From: Candidatus Micrarchaeum sp.
GTDB lineage: Archaea > SpSt-1190 > DYHY01
Reading direction: 5' to 3'
NCBI GenBank assembly: GCA_020723935.1
Contig: DYHY01000014.1
Location: forward strand, 1 to 31,043
DNA: 31,043 nt
The translations under genes and the position numbers were made by a program. Below, one piece after another: positions 21,475 through 28,330 of this stretch (positions are counted from its first letter, which is position 1; each line of letters starts with the position of its first letter). The notes beneath the pieces were generated by a model that had not been told where the DNA came from, made no database searches, and was given only the letters and a program-made list of their open reading frames with translations.

Positions 21475-22254
21475 CTAGCAGCTCCTGAAATCCGTGAGCG
21501 CGAGGCCCACCCGCTTGAAGCCGATTTTCAGGAACCTGCGCTCGATCGAGGGCGAGCCCGAGACTATCCTTCCCATCTTGGCGCGCGGGACGACGATCGT
21601 CGCGGAGTCGTCCGCGTTGTATCTCACGCGCAGGGGCGTGCCCTCCCCGACGAGCGCGAGGAGGTAGTCCTCCGCGCGCTCCACCATCCCGAGCCGCTCG
21701 GATGTTATCGGCGTCCCCGGGGCGAAGCGCGAGGAAAGGCAGGGCGCCGCGGGCTTGTCCCAGTTGGGGAGGCCATACTCCCGCGCTAGCCTGCGCGTCG
21801 CGGCCTTCCCGATGCCGCAGGCCGCGAGGGGGCTCACCACCCCCGCCTCTGCGACGGCCCTCATCCCGGGCCTCGCGCCCGGGTCGTCGTCGGCGTTCGT
21901 GCCGTCCAGGATCCTCATATCCCCGGCCGCCGCCCTGACGCGCGAGAAGAGCTCGTCCTTGCAGAAATAGCACCTGTCGGCGGGGTTTTTCGCGTACGTC
22001 GGGTTCTCCAGCTCCAGGCAGTCCACGACGAGGACCTTCCCGCCGATCTCGCGCGCAAGCACCCTCGCCTGTCTCAGCTCCCTTCCGGCCAACGAAGGCG
22101 AGCGGCCGACGACGAGCGCGCAGTTCCTGCGCCCCAGCGTCCGCACCGCGGCGGCCGCGACGACGGAGCTGTCGACTCCGCCCGAGAAGGCCACCGCCGC
22201 CCTGCCGATGGGCCGGATGAAAGCCTCCAGCTCCTCCTGCGCGCGCCCCGCCAT
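21475..22254 (-). CDS. larE: LarE, sulfur transferase of nickel-pincer cofactor synthesis
   Basis: Converts the two carboxylates of the LarB product to thiocarboxylates after adenylylation. The PP-loop AFSGGVDSS occupies 22-30. Three cysteines are placed as in iron-sulfur LarE proteins: C95 and C98 in DRCYFCK, and C172 in AAPCLSSRF. Enzymes with only the last cysteine sacrifice its sulfur. The three-cysteine type holds a [4Fe-4S] cluster that carries an extra sulfur, so this one probably turns over repeatedly (inference from the motif). The 259 residues are near normal. A TATA-like box around 22286-22291 lies about 34 nt upstream of the ATG. Confidence 0.92.
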   Translation of the reverse strand: MAGRAQEELEAFIRPIGRAAVAFSGGVDSSVVAAAAVRTLGRRNCALVVGRSPSLAGRELRQARVLAREIGGKVLVVDCLELENPTYAKNPADRCYFCKDELFSRVRAAAGDMRILDGTNADDDPGARPGMRAVAEAGVVSPLAACGIGKAATRRLAREYGLPNWDKPAAPCLSSRFAPGTPITSERLGMVERAEDYLLALVGEGTPLRVRYNADDSATIVVPRAKMGRIVSGSPSIERRFLKIGFKRVGLALTDFRSC

Positions 22255-22309
22255 TCCTATCCGGGGTCCAGCCCCCAGCAGCCCAATAAATCAGTTGCGC
22301 TTTTGCCCG

Positions 22310-23044
22310 CTAGAGATCGTATTTCTCGTTGAAGACGGGCTGGTCGGGGTAGATCTCTATCCCGCTCTCGCCGATGAGGAGCGGGCAGACGTTCGTCCTG
22401 TGCTTGACGCCCCTCATCTTGAGGACCTCAAAGGCGCGCTCGCGCACGTCGCCCTTCCTCACGTTGTACATCGCGAAGATGCCGTCTACAAGGTAGCTGA
22501 GGCCGAAGCGCGACTCCATGCCCCCCGCCCCGCCGACCGCGCCCTCGCTCGTGACAAGGGTCGTGCAGCCCCACTTCTTGAGCGACTGCAGCAGGTTGAT
22601 TATCCCCATTTTGCGCCGGTAGTCCTCGGAGAACAGGATCGCGAACGAGGTCAGGGAGTCTATCACGATGCGCTTAGCCCCTATCTCCTCGATGGAGTCC
22701 TGTATCACCTTCCCCTCCGTTATGAAGTTCTCTATCTCGTGGGGCGGATAGTGGAAGTAGAGGAACTTCTTCTTCGCCTCCAGGGCCGCGAAATCCATGC
22801 CGAAGAACCTCATGTGCCTGAAGACGTCGGCCTTCTCCTCCTCGAACGAGATGTAGAGGCCGCCCTCGTCGTAGAGCGTCGCGCCGTTGTAGAGGAACTG
22901 CAGGACGAGCGTGCTCTTCCCGCATCCGGCGTCCCCACTCACAAGGACCGAGCTCCTCCGCTCGAAGCCGCCCGAGAGCATGTCGTCAAGGCCAGGTATC
23001 CCGCTTTTCACGAGCTCGGCCGGATGGACTGAAGGGTCTGCCAT
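22310..23044 (-). CDS. Single-domain KaiC-like RecA-fold ATPase
   Basis: The 244-residue protein has the KaiC/RadA-type core. GIPGLDDMLSGGF (15-27) precedes Walker A GDAGCGKST (37-45). The glutamate-rich SFEEE (66-70) holds the catalytic acid, and Walker B is RIVIDSL (125-131). Archaeal genomes carry many such single-domain ATPases, often linked to motility, signalling or DNA, but few have known roles. No partner is evident next to it. The ATG at 23044 is 29 nt from a TATA box overlapping the stop of the phosphomevalonate kinase gene, so it is a separate leaderless transcript rather than the last gene of the mevalonate operon. Confidence 0.85.
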   Translation of the reverse strand: MADPSVHPAELVKSGIPGLDDMLSGGFERRSSVLVSGDAGCGKSTLVLQFLYNGATLYDEGGLYISFEEEKADVFRHMRFFGMDFAALEAKKKFLYFHYPPHEIENFITEGKVIQDSIEEIGAKRIVIDSLTSFAILFSEDYRRKMGIINLLQSLKKWGCTTLVTSEGAVGGAGGMESRFGLSYLVDGIFAMYNVRKGDVRERAFEVLKMRGVKHRTNVCPLLIGESGIEIYPDQPVFNEKYDL

Positions 23045-23068
23045 GTCGCACCCGGGATGCCGGGCCGC

Positions 23069-23077
23069 TTATTTAAC
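23069..23077 (-). promoter_or_regulatory. TATA box of the KaiC-like gene (leaderless)
   Basis: The minus-strand GTTAAATAA is centred 29 nt before the ATG at 23044 and overlaps the end of the upstream gene. Confidence 0.6.
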
Positions 23078-23984
23078 CCTTCCCCGGGAGGAGGCCCCTT
23101 CGCACGGGCTTTACAGGGAGGATGAGGAGGCCCATCCTCCTCCATTCCTGCTCCACTTTCCAGGCGTCGCCGGCGGATGCCGCGGCTGCCATGACGATGT
23201 CCCCTCCCCCCGCGCCCGGGCTCTTCGCGCAGAGGGCCCCCGAGGCGAGGGCGCGATCGACGGCCTTGCTCACGGACGGCGGGGATATCGCCGGATGGAG
23301 CTTCGCGGTGAGGCGCCACGCCTCCTGGAAAGCCTCTCCGAACCCGCTTGCGCATTTCCCCCGCCTGATGAACGATATGCACTCGCGGTTGATTGCGTCT
23401 ATCTCCGCCGCGCGCGCGGCAAAGCCGCGCCTCGCGGTCACCTTCCTCACTATCCCTGCGGTGTCGACGGGCTTTCCCGTGAACGCGAAGACGGTCTTGA
23501 GGCCTTGCGGGAAGGGCAGCGGGGAGATCCTTAGCGGCCTCCTCTTGTAGACGATGGGCCCGTAGACCGCGCAGGCGATGTCAAACCCGCTCCCAACCTT
23601 CTCCTGCGCAATGAAATGGGCCCTGCGCGCGAGCCGGAAGACGAGGCGCCTGTCCGCCGAGCCGCCCAGGAGGAACGAGACGCAGGCGACGGCGACCGCC
23701 GCCGAGGAGCCGAGGCCCGTCTTCCTCCCGCCGACGCGGAACGCCCCGTCCGCAGAGACGCGCATCGGGACATGCGACATATCGCGGCCAAGACGACCGC
23801 CGACGACCTCCCTGGCCGCCCGCGTGAACCTGCTCTCCGCGCCCCCGCCTCCCCCGGCCGCCGTCACGAAGGCGTCCACGGGGAAGACGTGCGCTATCGT
23901 CCCCTCCGAAAGTATGGAATAGCCCCCTATCCAGAGGACCTTGCCCGGCGCGCTGGAGCTAGCCCCGCACAATCCTTGGCCCAT
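23073..23984 (-). CDS. Phosphomevalonate kinase, ERG8-like GHMP kinase
   Basis: Phosphorylates 5-phosphomevalonate to 5-diphosphomevalonate. The 303-residue GHMP kinase begins APGKVLWIGGYSILSEG (12-28), a form typical of eukaryotic-type phosphomevalonate kinase. It has the ATP loop KTGLGSSAAVAVA (88-100) and the PMK-like segment KVGSGFDIACAVYG (129-142) with the putative catalytic Asp135. A C-terminal KSPGAGGGD loop follows. It overlaps the decarboxylase gene by 26 bp. Most archaea lack this enzyme and reach isopentenyl phosphate by other routes. Its presence beside a decarboxylase with intact active-site residues indicates the classical pathway. Another GHMP activity is possible but less likely given the context. 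Confidence 0.87.
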   Translation of the reverse strand: MGQGLCGASSSAPGKVLWIGGYSILSEGTIAHVFPVDAFVTAAGGGGGAESRFTRAAREVVGGRLGRDMSHVPMRVSADGAFRVGGRKTGLGSSAAVAVACVSFLLGGSADRRLVFRLARRAHFIAQEKVGSGFDIACAVYGPIVYKRRPLRISPLPFPQGLKTVFAFTGKPVDTAGIVRKVTARRGFAARAAEIDAINRECISFIRRGKCASGFGEAFQEAWRLTAKLHPAISPPSVSKAVDRALASGALCAKSPGAGGGDIVMAAAASAGDAWKVEQEWRRMGLLILPVKPVRRGLLPGKG

Positions 23985-24933
23985 CCCCCGCGCCGCACAC
24001 TAGCGCCCGCCTCACCTTCACGCCGCCCTCCTTCAAGGCCTTGATTATGCCGCCCGTCCTCCTCCTTGTGGTTATTATGTGGGGGTTGGGCCCCGCATCG
24101 AAGGTGTAGCCGCACACGGGCTCCCTGCCGTTGTTCACAAGCTCGTGTATAACGCATACAGCCTTCCTGCTCTCGTCGTTCATGTAGGAGATCGGGGGCC
24201 AGGTGTCCAGCATCACCGCGTGCATGTTGTTGCTCTCGCGCATCACGAGCGCGAACAGCGCCGGCGCGTCCCGCTCGATTATCGCCCGCCTGCATTCGGA
24301 GATCTTGGCGGCCATCCCCGCGACGCGCGCGCCGTATAGATCGCTCGTCGCGACCGTCTGGCGCATCCCGGCGCGCGAGGGCATCTTCTTCCTCGCGCCG
24401 TCCAGGACGATCGCGAGGTCCACGAGGCCCCTCCAGTGCCGGGCCGGGGCTATCTGCTCCGCATAAGAGTCCGACCCGTCCCGCCTCTTCCCGGCCCTCC
24501 ATTCGGCGAAGCCGCCGACGACGGACCTGCAGGCGGAGCCCGAGCCCTTCCTCGCGAGGACCGACAAATCCCTTCCCGAAAGCCTCAGGCCCGCCGCATC
24601 CGTCGCCGCGACGACGAGGGCCGCGAAGCCGCTTGCCGAGGAGGCAAGCCCCGCCGCCGGCGGGAAGTTGTTCCTGGAGACGATCCTTGCCTTCAGGCGC
24701 GCGATGCCCGCGCGCTCCCTTATCTCGCCTATCACGTCCGGGAACTCCCCCTTCCTGCCGTCCAGGACGAACGAATCCTCCGGAAACCCGCCGAAATCGA
24801 CAGTCGTCCTGCTCGCGAGGGTCTCGTCCAGGGTCATCGAGACGCTCCCGGCGACCGGCAGGTGCAGCCTCTCGTCGCGCTTGCCCCAGTATTTCACGAA
24901 CGCGATGTTGGGTGTCGCGACGCAGGTTGCCAT
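23959..24933 (-). CDS. mvaD: Diphosphomevalonate decarboxylase
   Basis: ATP-dependent decarboxylation of 5-diphosphomevalonate to isopentenyl diphosphate. The 324 residues carry the family hallmarks: ATPNIAFVKYWGKRDERLHL with Lys17 near 7-26, FPPAAGLASSASGFAAL (90-106), the phosphate-binding GSGSACRS (130-137) with Arg136, and YTFDAGPNP with the catalytic Asp279. Keeping both the Arg and the Asp argues for a true decarboxylase rather than the mevalonate-3-kinase relatives of Thermoplasma. The open frame continues upstream beyond 24933, but the ATG there directly precedes the conserved start and lies 2 bp after the mevalonate kinase TGA. It overlaps the next gene by 26 bp. Confidence 0.92.
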   Translation of the reverse strand: MATCVATPNIAFVKYWGKRDERLHLPVAGSVSMTLDETLASRTTVDFGGFPEDSFVLDGRKGEFPDVIGEIRERAGIARLKARIVSRNNFPPAAGLASSASGFAALVVAATDAAGLRLSGRDLSVLARKGSGSACRSVVGGFAEWRAGKRRDGSDSYAEQIAPARHWRGLVDLAIVLDGARKKMPSRAGMRQTVATSDLYGARVAGMAAKISECRRAIIERDAPALFALVMRESNNMHAVMLDTWPPISYMNDESRKAVCVIHELVNNGREPVCGYTFDAGPNPHIITTRRRTGGIIKALKEGGVKVRRALVCGAGDGPRIVRG

Positions 24934-24935
24934 GA

Positions 24936-25826
24936 TCACACTTTCCCGCCGAGGGCGACGTGCATCGCTTTTGAACCTTTCCCCGCGATCGCCGCGCCCA
25001 CCCTGCCCGTGTCCCCGCCTATTGCAAACATTATCCCGCCCCGCCCCCCACCCGAAAGCTTCGCGCCCAGCGCTCCGGCCTCCAGGGCCGCGGAGATTGC
25101 ATGGTCCAGCTTCCTGTGCGAGAGCCCGAGGGCCGAGAGGACCGCCTGGTTCTCGTTGACTAGGGCTGAGAGGCGCGCGACGTCCCCTCCGCGCAGGGAC
25201 CGCGCCATCCCGCCGACAAGCCTCCCGATCCTTGCGAAGCTCCCCTTGACGAAGCCGGGCCGTCTTCTCATCAGCTCCGGGATGTGCCTTCCTACCGTGA
25301 AGGCCGTCGGCGCCCGGATTCCCGTGTACCCGACGACGACCTTCAGGGGCTTGGCGCCGATTTTCCTCCATGCAAGGCCCCTTCCCGTCCGCCTGACGAT
25401 GTGAAAGCCCCCGAAGATGCTGCTCACGAGCTCCGCGCCGCTCGCCTTGCCGCCGTGGATCCCCGCTTGGTAGGGGAGAAGAAGGTCGAACAGCTTCCGC
25501 CCGTCCGCCCCCTGCCCGAGGACGGAGCGGGCCATCGAGACGAGGACCGCGGTGGACGAGCTCATCCCGGATTCGGGAGGGACGCCGGAGCGCACGGTTA
25601 TCCTCAGGCCCCTGCCGCCCGAAAGCCTTCTGGCAAGGTCAAGGGGGATCTCAAGCTCGGGAGCGCCGCGGGGATATGCCTCTGAGACGACCTCTACCTT
25701 TCCTCCGGAAAGCCGCCGCGCGAAAGCCCGGCAGCCCAAGCTCGTCGAAGCTATGAGCGCGGGCCTGCCGTAGACCACGGCGTGCTCGCCCGCGAAGAAG
25801 ACGTTTCCCGGAGCGTGCGCCATCAT
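24936..25826 (-). CDS. mvk: Mevalonate kinase (GHMP kinase) with altered active-site motif
   Basis: Phosphorylates mevalonate at C5. The 296-residue protein starts HAPGNVFFAGEHAVVYGRPA (4-23), the classic mevalonate kinase opening. It has the ATP loop PPESGMSSSTAV (83-94), IHGGKASGAE (123-132), GYTGIRAPT (167-175) and KLSGGGRGG (257-265). Two points are unusual. The ATP loop reads ESGMSSS rather than GAGLGSS. The position of the catalytic aspartate in the usual PSGxD motif is Glu132 (SGAE, codon GAG). The gene lies between the DUF35 gene (6-bp gap) and mvaD. The pathway context strongly suggests mevalonate as substrate. Confidence 0.87.
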   Translation of the reverse strand: MMAHAPGNVFFAGEHAVVYGRPALIASTSLGCRAFARRLSGGKVEVVSEAYPRGAPELEIPLDLARRLSGGRGLRITVRSGVPPESGMSSSTAVLVSMARSVLGQGADGRKLFDLLLPYQAGIHGGKASGAELVSSIFGGFHIVRRTGRGLAWRKIGAKPLKVVVGYTGIRAPTAFTVGRHIPELMRRRPGFVKGSFARIGRLVGGMARSLRGGDVARLSALVNENQAVLSALGLSHRKLDHAISAALEAGALGAKLSGGGRGGIMFAIGGDTGRVGAAIAGKGSKAMHVALGGKV

Positions 25827-25832
25827 CCGCGC

Positions 25833-26126
25833 TCAGCCCCCGGGAAGAAGAAGGGCCCACTTGCTCCCGTATTCTATCGGGGGGCCCCTCGTTATTATCC
25901 TGCAGACGGGAACGACCCGATCCCCTATCCTGGGCGCGGCGCCCCCCGACGGGAGGACTATTTCCGAGATTATCTTCTCCTTGCCCGGGAGCTCTATGAT
26001 CGCGATCGTCTTCCCTCCATCCCCGTCGTCCGAGCGCACGGTCGTGAACGAGAAGATCCTCCCCTCGTCCCTCGCGTCCGCCCTCTTCGCCTTCTCCGAC
26101 CTCCTCCAGGCCGCCGGAGCCCTCAT
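25833..26126 (-). CDS. DUF35 OB-fold protein lacking the zinc ribbon
   Basis: In archaea a DUF35 protein bridges acetoacetyl-CoA thiolase and HMG-CoA synthase and channels the intermediate. Here the OB-fold is clear (GRIFSFTTVRS, IAIIELPG, RIGDRVVPVCR, PPIEYGSKW). The N-terminal rubredoxin-like zinc ribbon with two CxxC pairs is absent: the only cysteine is in VPVCR. The protein is 97 residues against about 130 usually. The ATG at 26126 overlaps the thiolase TGA by 4 bp (ATGA). A longer frame upstream lies inside the thiolase gene and is not used. Order thiolase-DUF35 in one operon matches the known complex. Confidence 0.82.
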   Translation of the reverse strand: MRAPAAWRRSEKAKRADARDEGRIFSFTTVRSDDGDGGKTIAIIELPGKEKIISEIVLPSGGAAPRIGDRVVPVCRIITRGPPIEYGSKWALLLPGG

Positions 26127-27283
26127 TTCCTCCCGACCTCCCCGGAAAGTATCCCGATGACCGCGGTCGCCCCGCTCCCGCCGACGTTGTGCGTGAGCGC
26201 CGTGCGCGCCCCCTTCACCTGCCTCTTCCCGGCCCGGCCCGAAAGCTGCAGGAAGCATTCGGCGAACTGCGACACCCCCGTCGCCCCGACGGGATGGCCC
26301 TTCGCCTTGAGGCCTCCGGACGGGTTCACGGGGACGCTTCCGGAAAGGGCCGTCTCGCCGCGCTCGGTCGCTTTCGCGGCCCCGCCCCTGGGGAAGAAGC
26401 CGACGTCCTCGAGAGCCATTATCTCCGCTATCGTGAAGCAGTCGTGCACTTCAGCTAGGTCTATTCCCGAAAGCTTCGCGCCTGATTTTTCCAGCGCCAG
26501 CTTCGCCGCGGACGCGGCGGCGGGTATCCCGCATATCGTCGTCCTTGCGCACAGGCCCAGCGGTCCGGAAGCCTGCTCGCAGGCCAGGATTTCGGCGGGG
26601 TTTTCGGAAAGCCCCCTCGCAACGCCTTCCTCCGCAATGATTATCGCGGCGGCCCCGTCGGAGACGGGCGAGCAGTCCAGGACCTTGAGCGGGTCGGAGA
26701 CTGGCGGGCTCCTCATGACGTCGTCGACGGAGACAGTCCTCCTGAAATGCGCCTTGTCGTTGAGGCAGGCGTTCGAATGGTTCTTCGCGGAGACCGCGGC
26801 AAGCTGCTCCTCCGTCGTCCCGAACTCGTGCATGTGCCTCCTCGCCATGAGGGCGTAGAGGGCGGGGAAGGTCGCTCCGGTCCTCGCCTCGTCCTCGGCA
26901 AGCGAGGCCTGGGAGAGGATCCTTGAAGCCTCGTCGGGGGGGACGTCGGTCATCTTCTCCAGGCCCACAACCGCTACGACGTCGTGTTCGCCGCTCCTCA
27001 CCGAGAGGAAGGCCTGCCTGACCGCGGCGCCCCCCGACGCACACGCGGCCTCAAGGCGCACCGACGGGACGCTCCCGCTGCCTATTGCCGAGAGGACGAG
27101 GGGGCCGAGGTGCTCCTGCTCCGTGAACGCGCCCGAAGCCATAGAGGAGACGAAGAGGGAGTCTATCTTTCCCCTGAAGCCGGCGTCCTGCCACGCTTCC
27201 TTGGCTAGCTCCGCCTGGCCCGCCTCCCACCTCTCGCCGAAGCGCGAGCTCCCGGCCGCGACGACGAAGACGCGCCTAGGCAT
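26123..27283 (-). CDS. Acetyl-CoA C-acetyltransferase (archaeal thiolase)
   Basis: Condenses two acetyl-CoA to acetoacetyl-CoA, the first step of the mevalonate pathway. The 386 residues carry the thiolase catalytic set: Cys81 in EAACASGG, the EVHDCFTIAE segment near 285, GLKAKGHPVGATG near 336, and HNVGGSG near the end. The EVHDCF form is that of archaeal SCP2-type thiolases that pair with HMG-CoA synthase and DUF35. It starts 6 bp after the HMG-CoA synthase stop and overlaps the DUF35 gene by 4 bp. Confidence 0.93.
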   Translation of the reverse strand: MPRRVFVVAAGSSRFGERWEAGQAELAKEAWQDAGFRGKIDSLFVSSMASGAFTEQEHLGPLVLSAIGSGSVPSVRLEAACASGGAAVRQAFLSVRSGEHDVVAVVGLEKMTDVPPDEASRILSQASLAEDEARTGATFPALYALMARRHMHEFGTTEEQLAAVSAKNHSNACLNDKAHFRRTVSVDDVMRSPPVSDPLKVLDCSPVSDGAAAIIIAEEGVARGLSENPAEILACEQASGPLGLCARTTICGIPAAASAAKLALEKSGAKLSGIDLAEVHDCFTIAEIMALEDVGFFPRGGAAKATERGETALSGSVPVNPSGGLKAKGHPVGATGVSQFAECFLQLSGRAGKRQVKGARTALTHNVGGSGATAVIGILSGEVGRK

Positions 27284-27289
27284 GTGCCC

Positions 27290-28330
27290 TCAGAATCCTC
27301 CTTCTCCCCCGCGGGGGAGCTTGCCGCGCATCACAAGGTATCTCGCGTAATCCACGTCGGCCGGCGCGCCCTCGACCGCCCTGCCCCCACCATCCTTCCT
27401 CACAGTGATCGCGAACGCGTCGCTCCCCGCCCCGCTCCCGTAGGAGACTGCGAGGATGCGCTCGCCCCTTTTCGCGACGTCCAGGGTGCGGGAGATGCCG
27501 AGCAGCGTGTTCGCGCTGTAGACGTTCCCGATCGTGCGCACGAACAGGCCCGCCGAAAGCTTCTCGCGCGGGAAGCCGAGGGCCTCGGCCGCCTTGATCG
27601 GGAAGACGCCGTTTGGCTGGTGGAAGACGACGTGCGCGAAATCAGCCGGCTTTGAGCCGTCCGCCTCCATGAGCGCGCGCGCCGCCGAGACGACGTGCCT
27701 GAAATACGACGGGTCGCCCGTGAACCTTCCCGTGTGCGTCGGGTATTTCTCGCGCTGGGACCGCCAGAAGTCGGGCGTATCAGTGGAATGCGAGAGGACG
27801 GAGTTGATCGTCGCGATCGGGTCGCCCTTCCCGATGATCAGGGCCGCCGCCCCGCAGGCGCTCATGTATTCGAGCGCGTCCCCCGGAGCGCCCTGCGCGC
27901 AGTCCGAGCCTATCGCGATGCCCGCGTCCACCATCCCGGTCTTCGCGAGGGCGAGGCACGCGATGGCGGCGGTCGTCCCCGCCTTGCAGGCGAACTCGAG
28001 GTCCGCCGAGAAATGCCGCGGCGGGAGGCCGAGGATGCCAGCTATCATCTCGGAGGTCGGCTTCACGGCGTACGCTTTGGATTCGCTCCCGAAGAAGATC
28101 GCGCCGATCCTTCCCGCTGGTATCTCGGACCTCCCGAGGGCGAGCCTCCCCGCCTCCGCGCCCATCGTCGTGGAATCCTCGTCGGCCTGCGCGACAGCCT
28201 TGCTCTCGACGCCCATGACGGACGCGGAGGGCGCCCCCTTCCAGACGCGAGATATCTCCGCGGCCCTGATCCTGAAGCCCGGAACGTAGAACCCATGGCC
28301 GCAAATCCCTATCTCGGACATTGGCTGCAT
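27290..28330 (-). CDS. Hydroxymethylglutaryl-CoA synthase
   Basis: Joins acetoacetyl-CoA and acetyl-CoA to HMG-CoA. Numbering from the ATG at 28330 (346 residues), the catalytic triad is Glu83 in FGSESKAYAVKP, Cys115 in FACKAGT and His237 in VVFHQPNG. DEDSTTMGAEAG near 50-61 is a hallmark of the archaeal group. The start is chosen because ATG 28330 overlaps the HMG-CoA reductase stop as TGATG, a coupling arrangement; an ATG at 28321 is the alternative. A longer open frame to 28453 lies within the reductase gene and is spurious. Confidence 0.94.
   Translation of the reverse strand: MQPMSEIGICGHGFYVPGFRIRAAEISRVWKGAPSASVMGVESKAVAQADEDSTTMGAEAGRLALGRSEIPAGRIGAIFFGSESKAYAVKPTSEMIAGILGLPPRHFSADLEFACKAGTTAAIACLALAKTGMVDAGIAIGSDCAQGAPGDALEYMSACGAAALIIGKGDPIATINSVLSHSTDTPDFWRSQREKYPTHTGRFTGDPSYFRHVVSAARALMEADGSKPADFAHVVFHQPNGVFPIKAAEALGFPREKLSAGLFVRTIGNVYSANTLLGISRTLDVAKRGERILAVSYGSGAGSDAFAITVRKDGGGRAVEGAPADVDYARYLVMRGKLPRGGEGGF

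Noticed and set aside
23959-24933. Mevalonate-3-kinase or phosphomevalonate decarboxylase instead of diphosphomevalonate decarboxylase
   Set aside because: The decarboxylase Lys, Arg and Asp are all in place and an ERG8-like phosphomevalonate kinase follows in the operon, so the classical assignment is preferred. Biochemical proof is lacking.
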